DNA of 64,000 nt from Anaeramoeba flamelloides (taxonomy: Eukaryota > Metamonada > Anaeramoebidae), in contig JANTQA010000023.1 in NCBI GenBank assembly GCA_027625915.1, positions 23,746,001-23,810,000 on the forward strand, written 5' to 3'. Under the pieces are notes generated by a model. It did not search any database. It was given only the letters and a program-made list of their open reading frames with translations, and was not told where the DNA came from. Shown one piece after another: positions 50,160 to 62,279 of the stretch. Made by a program: the position numbers and the translations under genes. How positions within the stretch are numbered: the stretch's first letter is position 1; each line of letters begins with the position of its first letter.

Positions 50160-50760
50160 AATTAATTCTTGAGGGATTATATTCTATTAAAGAGAAGTCT
50201 AATATTAAAGTATACCCTTATTAAGTGTAAATCAAATTAGTTCGACATGGTTCAACTGTCTCTAAAAAATTGAATAGTAAAATTATATTATTTGTTTATC
50301 CAATCAATTAAAAATGATCGTTATATTAGAAAAAAAACCCAACAATTTCAGAATAAAATCTAAATTTCTTCACAAATTTAAAGGTTCAAAAATCAATCTT
50401 CGAAATAAAAATAACAAAATATATTTCTTAAATTTGTGTCGAAATATAGATTAATAGCGAATAAATTCAATTTTTACAACAAATTAAATAATAATGAATA
50501 GTTTTTTTGGGCTAATAATTTCTGAAATATTGGAATTATAATGATGTTACAATAATCTTTTTGAACAGGGAGAAAAAAAATCATTCTTTGTGTTGTTATA
50601 ATAATGATTATTGGAGTTAATCTTTGAAATTCAAAAATTCTAAAAATAGTTGCTTTTGGAAGTTCTAAATATGAATTATTAAATACTGGAATACTATTTT
50701 TATTTTGGGTTTCAGTTTTTAGTTTTGGAAAAGGTATTAAGGAATAATTTCATTTTACCA
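50160..50760 (+). repeat. direct repeat family J, copy J1
   Basis: About 600 bp that aligns with 51955-52560 in the same direction: CTATTAAAGAGAAG, ACATGGTTCAACTGTCTCTAA, CCAATCAATTAAAAATGATC, CAACAATTTCAGAATAAAATC, TTTTGGAAGTTCTAAAT and GGAAAAGGTATTAA. Divergence is moderate with several indels. Neither copy has an intact frame throughout. Confidence 0.75.
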
Positions 50761-51950
50761 TTTTGGAAATTTTTAATTGCGTGAACCCCACTGAAAAATA
50801 TTTTTTGAGTGTCACTAGATATTGAAACTTTGAAACCAAAACATGATCCATTGTTCTATTTGTGAAAAGAAATAAAAACCAAGGTAATCCAGAGTTGAAT
50901 CTTTCATTTTCCAATTTTTTTAACAGTTTTTTTTGTTTTAATTTTTGTGTTTTAATAATTTGGTTTTGGATCTAGAAAAATTTTTTTATTCAAATGCGTA
51001 AAATTATTCCAACAGTAAATAAAAAAATAAAATAGTTCAAATTAGGTCTGTATTGGAAACAAATATTTTCTTTTCGGAGACGAAACAAGAAAGATCACAT
51101 TTCCATATAAATTTATTGAAATCAAAAATGAAAAAAAAAAAAAATCAATAAAAGACTATTTTCGAAGATTTTTTTTCATTACCTTCTTAATTTGTATGAA
51201 TACAAACAATTTATGGCCTTGAATTTCTTGTCCCATTACTATTTATTATTTTTTTACTAAACATTTGTATTACAAATTTGTTTTTAAAAATTCCTTTTTT
51301 ATATAGTTGTATCAATCAAATCCAAAATAAAGATAATACTTCAAAAATTAAAACAAATGGGATGAATTCTTCAAAATAACAACAGTTACAAAAGATTAAC
51401 CCAAAGTAAAAAGCAAAATTTTTGAAAAAATTTCAAGCATGATTCAGAAATATTTTTGAGTTCTTGTTTTAAAGGAAAATAAAATAATTGTTAAAATGAA
51501 CAAAATTATCCCAATAAATCTATATTTATGGACATGAATTTAGTAAATATCCTGTTTTCTGAATCCATTCAAGAATTAGTGGTATTAAATAAAAATTTGA
51601 TTTTTAAATTCATTTTTGGAAAATAATTTTCAAATAAAAGGTAATTTTTTATCAAAAATTTTACAAGTAAAACTATTTTCATGAAGAATTAAAAACAAAC
51701 CCAGATTAAGAAGAAATAATAGTATTAATTTTTATCAATAAGATCAAGAAATAAATGATTTTATTTATTTTTTTTGATCTATCTTTTCATTTTTTTGTAT
51801 TCCATTTTTTAGTTGGTATGAAAATATGTTATACTAGAATATATTCCACTCTAGTATTTATGAAAATATCAAAATATTTGGTTAAAGAAACCATTTGAAT
51901 AATTCTGATCACATAAATGATGGAACTCAAAATTTGAAAAATGTACTTAC
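50761..51950. other. spacer between the two J copies
   Basis: About 1.2 kb, A/T-rich, no gene or other repeat recognised. Confidence 0.5.
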
Positions 51951-51954
51951 TCCC

Positions 51955-52560
51955 TTAAAGGATTAGCCTCTATTAAGGAGAAGCCTAGGAACAAAGTATG
52001 TTGTTATTGGACCTAACCACATTAGTGCTACATGGTTCAAATGTCTCTAAAAAATTGATTAGTCAAGAAGTAATATTTGCTAATCCAATCAATTAAAAAT
52101 GATCAATGTATTAGTAAAAAACTCAACAATTTCAGAATAAAATCTGCATCTTGCCATAAATTTAAAGGCTGGGTTATCAATATTCAGACTAAAAAGCCAC
52201 AAAATATCTTTCTTAAATTTGTGGCGAAATATAGATTAGTTGTTAAAAAATTTGTTTTTTTTTAAAAATATAATAATTAACAAATAAATTTTTTTTTACT
52301 AATTATTTCTCAAATCATGCAAATCTATTGATACTACAAGTAACTTATCAAAAGCAAACAAAACTAATCAGTCTTTGTGATTTTATGTTGATGGTTATTG
52401 AGTTAATCTTTGAAAACTAAAATATTAAAAAAATAGTTACTTTTGGAAGTTCTAAATCTAAATTATTAAATACCAGAATACTGTATTTTGCGTTTCTATT
52501 TTTAGATTTGGAAAAGGAATTAAAAAAAATTTTTTCAAAATGAAACTTTTTTAATTATGA
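51955..52560 (+). repeat. direct repeat family J, copy J2
   Basis: Partner of J1. A 62-codon frame at 52077-52265 begins at an internal GTG/TTG-type codon and covers NDQCISKKLNNFRIKSASCH. The matching part of J1 is interrupted, so I treat the frame as incidental or as a relic. Confidence 0.75.
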
Positions 52561-53966
52561 TTATTAGTAAAAAATATAATAATTTATTGTGCAATAAGAT
52601 TTATAATAGATTTTTTAGAGCTAATTGAGACATGGTGAACTAATATCATTTGCACTCAATTACAACATACTTTGATTATAGAGAAATCTATGGTGACGCT
52701 AATCCCTTAAGAGAAAAACATTCTGAGGAATTTACTCTCTTTATTGATACAAATTTTGTACTATGATCTCTCATTTTTAGAATATCTTTTGAAATAATAG
52801 ATTTTTAAGAAACTACTACCATATTTCCACATCGTTTATTGTTGGTTTATTGTTCGTTTCTTTGATCGGTTAATGATTTTGTCTTCAAGAACAAAAAGAC
52901 ACACTGTTTATTTTGGAAACAAGGATTAAACTTTTAGACATGCATTATTTTAACAACAGTAAACGAAACTACAATGTTTAATAATTGAATTACCTAAATT
53001 GGGAAGTATATTTCTTTAAGTTGTTTTGTGTCTTGTTGTCACACAAGCAGTTCTTATTTTTAAAAAGATCCTTTCAATACAAAATTAAAAAACCAAACAA
53101 AAAAATACTCTAATTTGACTTTTTTATGTACGATCCTTTCTCGTGGTGAACCAATTCCTTGACTTTTACTATTGGACTTGGTTTATCTTAGAAAAACCAA
53201 TACAGAAGAATCTTCTCAAGGACAAAGTACAGATATGAAACTTTTGTATTTAATTTACTGGTATTTGAATTCTAAATGGGAAAAAGTTTTCACTTCCTTT
53301 TCCATATTTTTCTTTAGAAAACGAGTTCTCAAAGAAGTCAGTTGTTTGTATCGATCTCTAACAAAAAAGGAAATTGAAAATGAAGTGAAAATTTTTCATG
53401 TTTATACTTCAAATACGAGTATGATTCTTCGAAAATCAACCGGTTCCTTTTCTCTAAAGCTTTTTCATTAACATTTCAAGTCTTTGTCAAAAAAGAAAAG
53501 AAAAAGTAAAACAAAACAATTCAGTTTTGACTTTATTGAGAACTTTATTTTCGAATTTATTATTGATTTTGTTCCAATATTTTAAGATTAAAATAAAACA
53601 ATTCCTGGTCAAACTTGGGACAACTGACTGGTTGGGTTGTTGTTTGAAGCGCTTTCAATAAGTCATCTTCTCAAAAAAAAAAAAAGGGTCTACAAAAAAT
53701 ATTTGAAAATAAAGCAAAAAAGAAAACAAAAAAATATCTTGTAAGATCGCAAGGTTTTGAAAACCTTAATCAAAGATAAAAAGAAAAAAATTGAAAAAAA
53801 AAAAAAAAAGACTTTTTTCTTTTTATTTGATCATTTGAAGAGAAAACAGAGACTATTTGTCTTTCAATAAATAATGAAAAATGAGAAAAATGTGTTTTCT
53901 TTTCTTTCTTTTTTTTTTTTTTTCAAGTAACACAAGAGAAAAAGAGAAAAAGAGAAAAAGAAATAA
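52561..53966. other. spacer with one doubtful frame
   Basis: The plus-strand frame at 53172-53471 opens with TTG, not ATG. Its first Met is 23 residues in, leaving about 77 codons of mixed composition with no recognised domain. Unsupported as a gene. A/T-rich otherwise. Confidence 0.4.
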
Positions 53967-54848
53967 TTAATAAAATTTTACTCCTCTTTTTTCACCGCTT
54001 GGGTAAACTATTGCTACTTTATTACGGGTAGGCGCTTTTGGAAGATCTATTCTAAAATCAAATCTACCATATTTCTTAATTTTTCCACGGTTATGTCTTT
54101 TTGGTTGCTTAACCTTTCCAACACCATACCCAATATCAATAGTTTTAGGATCGACTTTCTTTGGTTCTAGTAAATTTTCGTTTGATGAACTGGTTGTTTT
54201 TGTTTGTTGTTGGTTTGTTCCTGTTTTTACGTTTCTGAGTAATGTTTGCCGTTTCTGTAATTGTTTCAGTCTTTCAAGCCTGGAATTTTTAAGGTTGGTT
54301 TGTTTTTGTGGTTGGTTTTGTGTTTGTGTTTGTGTTTGTTGTTGTTGGTTTGTGTTTGTGGTTGTAGTTGTAGTTCCAAGGCTATTATTTATGTTTGTAT
54401 TTTGTTGTGAGTTTATGTTTTGTTGTATATTTGTATTTTGTTGTATATTGGTTGTTTGTTGTGTATTTGTTGTTTGTTGTACATTTGTATTTTGTTGTGT
54501 ATTTGTATTTGTATTTGTTGTCTCGGTAGTGTTTACATTATTTGTATTCGTGGTGGTAGTAGTGGTTGTAGTTTCATTGTTTTGAGCACGTAGTTCCTGT
54601 AATTTTTTAAGTCTTTCAAGTCGGGAATTTGTGGAGTTTGTTTGTGAGCCTTGTTGTGGTTTGTTTTGTGTTTGAGTTTGTGTTTGCGTTTGCGTTTGTG
54701 TTTGTGTTTGTGTTTGGTTTTGTGTTTGTACTGTGTTTGTGCTATTATTTGTTGTGTTTACCATATTAGTGTTAGTTTGCGATTCTAATCTTTTTTGTCG
54801 TTGCTCTCTTAGCCTTTCTAATCTGCTTTGTAAATTTGGGTTCGACAT
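53967..54848 (-). CDS. hypothetical protein with three SRLERL motifs and a conserved-looking basic C-terminus
   Basis: 293 residues, ATG at 54848. Three similar short helices occur: QSRLERLREQRQKR near residue 7, NSRLERLKKLQELRAQ near 77 and NSRLERLKQLQKRQ near 189. They are separated by low-complexity T/N/Q spacers (QTQTQ, TTTNT, NTQQ). The last 80 residues are different: DPKTIDIGYGVGKVKQPKRH then GRFDFRIDLPKAPTRNKVAIV and PSGEKRGVKFY. This end looks like an ordered or partner-binding segment. I recognise no family and give no function. The opposite strand gives V/C/F-rich frames that are shadows of the repeats. Confidence 0.82.
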   Translation of the reverse strand: MSNPNLQSRLERLREQRQKRLESQTNTNMVNTTNNSTNTVQTQNQTQTQTQTQTQTQTQTQNKPQQGSQTNSTNSRLERLKKLQELRAQNNETTTTTTTTNTNNVNTTETTNTNTNTQQNTNVQQTTNTQQTTNIQQNTNIQQNINSQQNTNINNSLGTTTTTTNTNQQQQTQTQTQNQPQKQTNLKNSRLERLKQLQKRQTLLRNVKTGTNQQQTKTTSSSNENLLEPKKVDPKTIDIGYGVGKVKQPKRHNRGKIKKYGRFDFRIDLPKAPTRNKVAIVYPSGEKRGVKFY

Positions 54849-55980
54849 TGGTATTTTTACAGAAAAAATATCTAAAATGGTTAATTATAATAAGATAAAA
54901 AAAATGAACCCTTATTTTTGGAATTACATCAACTCGGATTTTGTTCGTTTTGTTTTCTCTCCAATAATTTATTACTTTTTAAAATTATTTTTTTGGAACA
55001 ATAATCTAATAAGTTGCTCTGACCCTTGCTTCTTCAGACAATTTTGTATAAGGTATTCTTAGAGTTCAGTCTGTTTTAACAATTCCCTTTCAATGTACCA
55101 AACACTTATTTTTTACCTCGTTTCAATAAAAACCCTTTCCGTTTTGATACTCTTATTTTTAAAAAGTATTATTTAGTCCACAGAAAGTATCTTATTTTAT
55201 GTTCAGGAAAAAATCATCCTTTTTTAAATTTGTATTGCTTTATTCAATCAAAAAGTACTTTTCAAAATATGTAAAAAGACTTGAGAATTTTTCGAAATTT
55301 GATCTTTTTCGAAATATATAGTTTACTTCAACTCTTCAATTTCGTCTCTTGAATAAATGAACTCTTGGTCAGTATTTTTTATCTAAAAAACGTTCAAAAA
55401 TTTTTGATAGCGAGTTTAACAAACGAAAAAAGGTTTTGGTCGGTGATAAATTTGTTGATGCTTTTTCAAAAGTAAATCAAGTTAGTTAAAAAGGTAAACA
55501 AGACCTATTAAGAATTCTTCTTGATACAAACTTTTATTTGTGAGAAACCTTTTCACTGTCTTTATAATACTGAGGTTTTCACTTTTTTGAAAAAAGAATA
55601 AAAGATAATTGCAAAATTCCAAGTTCGAAAGTAAATGTTTTTCTTTGGTTGAAAGACTTCTTTTTTGAAGTGGAACCCTTATCAACAACCACTGTATAAA
55701 AGCCGATTCAATACTCCCTTTTCAAAACAAACGCTGAAGCACACCTTATTGATATTCAGAAAAGGATTTATTGTTTGATGACTTCCAATACACCACTATC
55801 CAAATAGTATGTCCCAAAAGCCAAAAATTCATATCTCTTGATAAATTCCATTATTTTTTATTATTCTGGTTCCAAAGAAACATCTAATTCACAACACAAT
55901 GTTTTACCCAATTGAAAATCATTTTTGGTGGTCGATTCCTTGATATTTAAAGTAAATTTTAAATTAGGAATTAAATTTGT
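54849..55980. other. spacer upstream of the SRLERL gene
   Basis: Somewhat less A/T-rich than most spacers (55050-55860), yet without a supported gene. The minus-strand frame at 55482-55688 has mixed composition and is the best of poor candidates. Confidence 0.4.
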
Positions 55981-55984
55981 TCTA

Positions 55985-56455
55985 CAGTTATTTAAATATC
56001 CATTTTTTTTACTATAACTACTTACAAAACATTAACTTAAGTTTTTTTTTCAGACGTGGGTATTTGAAGATAGGAAGGTACACACATATTCTTGGTTCGG
56101 TTTTAAATTGACTTTAGAGGTTAGATCTTTGATTAATGTAAATAATTAAAAAATATTGAAAGGTTTCTGTTCCAAAAATTTTATTATAATTATAAAATTT
56201 CTGAGATTAAACGATTTATTTACAAAAATTCAAAAAATGAAATTTTACTCATTTTTTTATCAAAAAATTTCATTATAATCTTTCAAGATCTTCATAATTC
56301 TTTTTTAAAATTTATTTTAAGAACACTATTTTTTGTTTATATGCTGTCACCCCCATTAATTTGTTTCTTTTATTTATATAGTCTGCCAATATTTTTTACT
56401 AGAATTAAATTTACGTAAGGGCTAAAGTAACAAACATTAGTTATTTACATCACTG
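55985..56455 (+). repeat. DNA-transposon-like element family C, copy C2
   Basis: 471 bp from TA-CAGTTATTTAAATATCC to AGTTATTTACATCACTG-TA. Internally it aligns with C1 through CAGACGTGGGTATTTGAAGA, GAGGTTAGATCTTTGATTAA and TCTTTTTTAAAATTTATTTT, but lacks the nested K element. Confidence 0.8.
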
Positions 56456-57170
56456 TAAATTTTTTGATTTCTTGTTTTTGTCAGAATTTTTTTTTTGTGA
56501 TCTGAATTTTTATATAAGAATTAAATCAATATTTTGAGAAACATTTTCTCATTTGATCTTTCATTTTTAGAATTTCTTTTTTACATAATAGAACTTTGAA
56601 AAATCAATACCCTAATTGCTTAATTTTTATTCTAAACTACTTTGATCAGTTAATGCATTGGTCTTCTATAACAAAGAAACACAATTTTTATTTGATAACT
56701 TATTTATTAAACTTTTCTACAATTAATATTCTGATAAAAATAATTTGAACGGAAATTTTTTAAGTTCTTTCCCAAAAGTCCACCCAGGAAAATAAAAATC
56801 AATCCACCTAGAAATTTCATTGATTAAAAGACTAGAGATTTATTTTTTTCAACCAAAAAATGAAAAATAAATTAAAATATTAAGTGGACAAAAAATTTTT
56901 GACCAAATACCCTTATTTGTTTTGCAAATTTACCCAGTTTTTTATTCTACATTTTCCAATATAACATCGAATATACTACTCATATCCATATCATGTCAAA
57001 AAATTTTTATATATAAAATCTTTACATTTTATAAAAATTTTAAAGTATTGATCAAATTTGTTTAAAAGTTTCCAACAATGTGTCATTTTTTTTTCAATTT
57101 TGTATTGTTTTTCACAATAAATATTATTAAAAAACTTTCACTTTTTTTTATAAAAAAATTCAAATTGGAT
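56456..57170. other. gene-free AT-rich spacer
   Basis: Nothing recognised. Confidence 0.5.
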
Positions 57171-57176
57171 CCTTTA

Positions 57177-57369
57177 CAGCCAGTTTCACTTTTTATAGAA
57201 AAAATTTCAAAAAATTTATAAATAAAAAAATTCTCTAATTAAAGCACAAATTTCAGGTTTTAGTAAAATAATTTGTGTAGAAAAAATTCCAGAAAAAAAA
57301 CCTTAATTTGAGTTTTTTATGCCTTGAATTTTCTTGAAAGTTTGTACATTAAAAGCGAAATTAAATATA
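57177..57369. repeat. foldback repeat family B, copy B5
   Basis: Begins TA-CAGCCAGTTTCACTTTTTA. Inner arms are TCTCTAATTAAAGCACAAAT and AACCTTAATTTGAGTTTTTT. Right arm is AAAGTTTGTACATTAAAAGC. About 193 bp. Confidence 0.75.
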
Positions 57370-58445
57370 CTTTAATGAATTGGGAATTTTTGAAAGATAA
57401 AAAATATATAAATATTTTAATATTATTTTTTATATTTTTGAATATTTTCAAACAAATAATTGCATTGAAAATGAATATGTATAATTAAAAAGTTAGAACA
57501 AGTAGTATATTCTCATATTATATTTAAATAATAAAAGAAAATTATTAATACCCCAAATAATTATAAAAAATTATTAGTTAATTCTTTAAATTTCAAGAAA
57601 TTTTCTAAATTATAGTGAATATAAATATGGATCATTTCTTTTGCATCTTTAGTAATTCTATATTTGGTTTTTTTTTTTTTATTTTATAAAATAAGATTAA
57701 ATTTATAATGTTATTTTATCAACCAAAACTACCAGGAATCAAAATAGAAAAATTTTATAAAAAAAAAATAGGTTTTATAAATTTTTCTTTTTCTTTTTAG
57801 ATCGAAAAAAGGTACACCAAAAATATTAAATTAATTTACTATTAAAATATCCTAAAAAATTTTAAAATCTTTTAAAAATTATAATTCATTTTCCTGAAAT
57901 TTCGAAAAGGGTCTTTTTTGTCAATATTAATTGAATCTGGTATAAATCAGAATTCTGATATCTTTAGAAATCAAAATAAAAAAGTGTTACCAATTGTTTC
58001 ATAAAAAAAAAAAGTAGATGATATATATTTTTGTAAAATAAAAAAGGATAAAAATCTACATTTTCAATTTGGATTTCTTAATTTTTCAATTAGATTATCA
58101 TAAAATTGTGATTTTTTCATAAACAGTGATATTTCTACGGTGGGTTCCCAAAAGAGTGAAGACCCAACAATATATTCAATGATTTAAATAACAATAAATT
58201 CGAATACATCAACTATTAGAGTTGTTTGTTTTAGTTTGAAGAGGAAAAAAGTAATTTCAATTTTCAAGATATGTTTATTCCCCAAACACTTCCTCTCTTT
58301 TTTAAATACAATATAACATATTAAATACATTCAAACAAATTTTCACATTTCTTCACCCTTGTTGGATAACAAGAGAAGTATCATCATTCATGAAAAAATC
58401 ACAATTTTATCATAAAAAACTTGAATAATTAAGAAATCATTTTAG
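57370..58445. other. gene-free AT-rich spacer
   Basis: No gene or repeat recognised. GGGTTCCCAAAAGAGTGAAGAC near 58143 is a slightly GC-richer patch. Confidence 0.5.
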
Positions 58446-58452
58446 TTATAGA

Positions 58453-58922
58453 GCAGTGAAAAAAATACCTGACAAGATTTTTAATTGTGAATATTAGTAA
58501 AATTATTGTGTGATTTCATTTATTTACAATCAAATTCCTTTTTTTAAGAATCGAACTTTTTCAATTATAACCCCCCCACTTATTAGAATGATGATTGATG
58601 AAATCACACTTGTTCAAAACACCATACAATCAATCAAAAAACAAGAAGAAAAATTATCATTTTCCAAACTCTAGTAAACCTCAATAAAACTCGATTGTTT
58701 TTCAAAAAAAGTTGATCAACATATGGCTATCAAACAATTACTCGAGTATTCTAAAGACACCTTATTTGATGGACTTTAGGTAGGTTTATTACTAATCTCA
58801 TAAAAAAATTGGTTATTTATAATAAGGATTTCATTGAAATTAGACAAAAATTTTACTAATACTCACAATTAAAAATCTTGTCCGGGATTTTTTTCATGTT
58901 CGGTATTTTTTTCCCTACTATA
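58453..58922 (+). repeat. foldback element family D, copy D2
   Basis: Starts CAGTGAAAAAAATACCTGAC and ends GGTATTTTTTTCCC. It has the same internal order as D1. It shares an exact 76-bp block (58683-58758) and another of about 58 bp with the reverse complement of D3, so these two copies are much closer to each other than to D1. Confidence 0.75.
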
Positions 58923-59496
58923 TGTCCCTACAACCCAAAAAACACTAAAAATGAAAAACTGATCAAATACTTTCCATTAATACAATTAAAAAAACTAAAT
59001 GATAAAATTAAAATAAATAAAGTTTGAATTTAACTTTTTCTTGAAAACATGTTTTGCCAAAATCATTGAATTCGAACTTGAAATTATGTATATTTTTAGA
59101 TACACTATCTTGTTTTAACTCATTTACAAAAACAAATTCTAAATTATGTGAATTTTCTTTTCACAAAAGGCACTAATTTGGTCTTCAAATGTTTTTTTTA
59201 GTTTTAAATGGTAAAATTAAAAAAAAAGTTCAACTAAAAAGATAAACTCTCTGGAAAACCATTCTAATTTAATATATTAACTTATTCTTTGATTTCAAAC
59301 TTTTCTCAACCCCAATTTTTCAAAACAAAAATAAAAAAGTGCACTCGTAATTTCAAAAAATATTTTTGATATTCAAAAGTTGAGAGTGTTTTTATTCTAA
59401 AAAAAATTATCACAGTGGTTAATGGAATTAAGTTATGAACTTAATTTCGAAAAATATTAATCAGAAAAAAATAGTGCTTAATTTTATTAAGGACAT
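58923..59496. other. spacer between inverted copies D2 and D3
   Basis: 574 bp, A/T-rich, no gene. Confidence 0.5.
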
Positions 59497-59992
59497 ATAG
59501 TGAAAAAAATACACAACATGAAAAAAATCCCTGGACAAAATTTTAATTGTTACTTTAAGGAAAATTGTCGTTTAATTACAATTATTTTCAATCAAATCCT
59601 TATTATAAATAACCAATTTTTTTATGAGATTAGTAATAAACCTACCTAAAGTCCCTTAAAACGGGGACGTCTTTAGAATACTCGAGTAATTGTTTGATAG
59701 CCATATGTTGATCAACTTTTTTTGAAAAACAATCGAGTTTTATTGAGATTTTGCTAGAGTTTGGAAAATGATAATTATAATATTTGTTTTTTGATTAATT
59801 GAAGAGTGTTTTGAAAAAGTGTAATTTCATTAATGTTCATTCTAATAAGTGGGTGGGTTATAATTATAAAAATTTGATTCTTATAAAAAGGATTTCATTT
59901 TTGATATTAGAATATTCACTACAATTTACTTAATGTTCACCACTAAAAATCTTGTCATGGATTATTTTCATGTCCAGTATTTTTTTCACTTC
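59497..59992 (-). repeat. foldback element family D, copy D3
   Basis: Opposite orientation to D2. Starts AGTGAAAAAAATACACAACA and ends CATGTCCAGTATTTTTTTCAC. The 76 bp at 59669-59744 are the exact reverse complement of 58683-58758. No ORF. Confidence 0.75.
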
Positions 59993-60195
59993 TTTATACT
60001 CAATATGCAGAGAATTTGATCAAAAAAATAATCGTAATAACTTTTACAGTAACAATAACTTTTCAAAAAGTAACTTCAGTTGCAAATCTACATGAAAAAA
60101 AAACACTTTTTAAAGTTTGGTAATTGCTTTTAATTTTACTTTTAAATTCGTTCAGTTTTAGTTTCATTTTTTTTATAATTTGCCTTAATTGATTA

Positions 60196-60363
60196 ATGTT
60201 AGCTGTCTGGAAAAAAATACCGATCAAATGTGAAATTGAAGGACGCAGTTGTACGCGTAGTGTTGTGTATGATGAAAAAATTCTTTTTTTTGGTGGTTTG
60301 TCTGGCAACAAATTTTTCAATAAATTAATGTCTTTTGATTATAAGACTTATGAAATAAACCAA
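60196..60363 (+). CDS. N-terminal fragment or first exon of a kelch-repeat protein
   Basis: 56 codons from ATG 60196 reading VWKKIPIKCEIEGRSCTRSV then YDEKILFFGGLSGNKFFNKL and MSFDYKTYEINQ. This is one kelch blade: the variable start, the double glycine after a hydrophobic strand, then the L-SFDYKTYE strand. It ends directly at a GTAAGA donor (60364). Kelch proteins build beta-propellers from five to seven such units. No following blade was found within the window. The one possible acceptor (TTCCAG at 60722) leads to a short unrelated tail. So this is either a truncated gene or one whose later exons I failed to recognise. Confidence 0.55.
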
Positions 60364-60610
60364 GTAAGACTTTTTTTTTTAATCCCACAAAACAATTTTT
60401 CAAACTCGTTGTTCAAGAAGTTTTCTCAAGACTCTGGCACATTCTTTTTTTAAAATAATTATCGTTTTCTTTTCAATTGTTAAACAAAATTCTTTTTCTT
60501 TAAACTGTTGAACTGTTGAAATTAAATTAGCAAAGACTTCATTATTTTGAGAACTAAAATAAATTCACGATTTCAAGATCGGTGTGCAACCAATAAATCT
60601 GAGTTTGCAT

Positions 60611-60643
<33 letters not shown>

Positions 60644-60930
60644 TTTTATTGGAATGACAATCATCCCAAATTCACAACACCAAAAGTTATGAGATCCAAC
60701 TCAAATTTGTTTTTGTTCCAGATTCTGTTCCATAAAATTGTTACAAGTCAAAAGTGTGAGAAACTTTTTTCAATGAGAAATCTGAAGAAATAAGAGAAAC
60801 TACCTCAACTGGAAAAAAGAATAATTACCACCCCTGTGTGTTTGTTCTTTGAACTAATTTTCAAAAAGAATTCGTTCAGGGTTTAGTAATTTGAAATTTA
60901 GGCTTATAACTTTCGGATCAGCTCCTTAGT
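60364..60930. other. region downstream of the kelch exon
   Basis: Contains a poly-A run of about 30 at 60612-60641 and a short frame after it (MFYWNDNHPKFTTPKVMRSN). No kelch motif. The poly-A run in the plus direction could mark a retroposed end, but nothing else supports that. Confidence 0.4.
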
Positions 60931-60937
60931 ATGGATA

Positions 60938-61171
60938 CTGATAATTTCAAATAAATATCTGTAAATTTTTACTTCATTTTCCATTTTACAAATTTTTTTA
61001 CACAAGTTTTGAATAAAGCATTTTATTGGTTTAAATGTTCATAAAACTTTGAAAATTTGGTTTGTCTTCAAAATATTCTTATTCTTGAGGTGTTTTAAAA
61101 GTCAAGTTAATTGAGATTACAACAATGGAAATTTTAATAAAAATTTTATGAAATTTATTTGAATTTATCAG
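60938..61171 (+). repeat. MITE-like element family L, copy L2
   Basis: 234 bp, CTGATAATTTCAAATAAAT to AATTTGAATTTATCAG-type ends, TA on both sides. Aligns end to end with L1. Confidence 0.8.
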
Positions 61172-62085
61172 TAATCAAATATATTTTTAAATTCAGAAAG
61201 GTTTATGGCGAATAGTAAAAATTCTATCATTTTCAAAATTAGTTTGAGAACTATTAGAATTGCGTTTAAAAGTTTCCAAAAATTACTCGTGTAACAAATG
61301 TTGCTAAATACAAAGGGCTGTTTCTGAAATTTTAAGATCTAAATTACTCAAAAAATGATTTTTTTTTTGCAAATACAATTGTTTTCAAAATGTCAAGACT
61401 TTTTAAAACTTTTTATGAAGTTTTCTATTTATAAAAGTAAAAACTTTTTCAGAATTAAAAATTTTATCAAGTTTTCAATTATAAAAAAGTAAAGACTCTT
61501 TTAGAATGAAAGCTTTTTGAAAATTTTATGTTTTAAAAAAAGAGAGAAACAACCTTTAAACGTGACGTAGAGGTTGGTGTTAGAAGGAAAGTACTTTTTT
61601 TCAAAAAAAGTTCACACTTTATTAAAACACAAAACTCTAAAAAACTTTTAATTCTATCAATCTAAAAAAAAACAAATTACTCACTTTTTTAAAATGTATG
61701 TATTGGGTTGTTGTGTTTTCTGTGATTCTCTCAATATTTTGATATAAAAAAAGTTTCTCACATTTTTGACTTGGAACAATTTAGATACAAAACAGTTTTT
61801 CATTTTCAATTCTGAAAGAAACAAAACGTTTTATAAATGCATCATCAGATTTTTCTATTGTGCTTTTATAACCTTTTTAGATATTGCTTAAAATTTTGGT
61901 TTTTCAATTTTTGAAAATGCCTTTGCAGCCATTTTAAAAAAGCGAATCACAAAAGTTAATAAAAATGTTACTCGGATTGCTTAAACGAGCAAATTAAACA
62001 GTTTAGGCGACATTTTTGAAACATTTATACATCACTTTATTAAAATATTCGAAACTCTAAAAAAATAATCTTTTTCTTTTCTTTT
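61172..62085. other. gene-free AT-rich spacer
   Basis: No gene. Repeated AAAACTTTTT/AGTTTTC words around 61390-61530 suggest a worn short repeat. Confidence 0.45.
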
Positions 62086-62089
62086 TTAT

Positions 62090-62260
62090 ATTATTTAAGG
62101 GAGTACTTATTAACCCCTTTTGTTTACCGTTGGGTTTTTTCGACTTTAAGAAATTAACCGAAATTTAAATAAATTTTATTTTTCTTTCTTAAATCCAAAA
62201 AAACAGCCGTTAGCTTTTTCAGAGTTTAAAAGGATTGAGTAAAATCTTTGATTTTTAATT
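62090..62260. repeat. repeat family H, copy H3
   Basis: Shares AAAAAACAGCCGTTAGCTTTT, GAGTTTAAAAGGATTGAGTAA and ATCTTTGATT words with H2 (35480-35560). About 170 bp. Confidence 0.55.
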
Positions 62261-62279
62261 TTACAAATTACCTTAACAG

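Noticed and set aside
53172-53471. 99-codon plus-strand frame
   Set aside because: It opens with TTG, has no recognised domain and no splice support, and lies in spacer.
54295-54585. Cys/Val/Phe-rich plus-strand frame
   Set aside because: Antisense of the T/N/Q repeats in the SRLERL gene.
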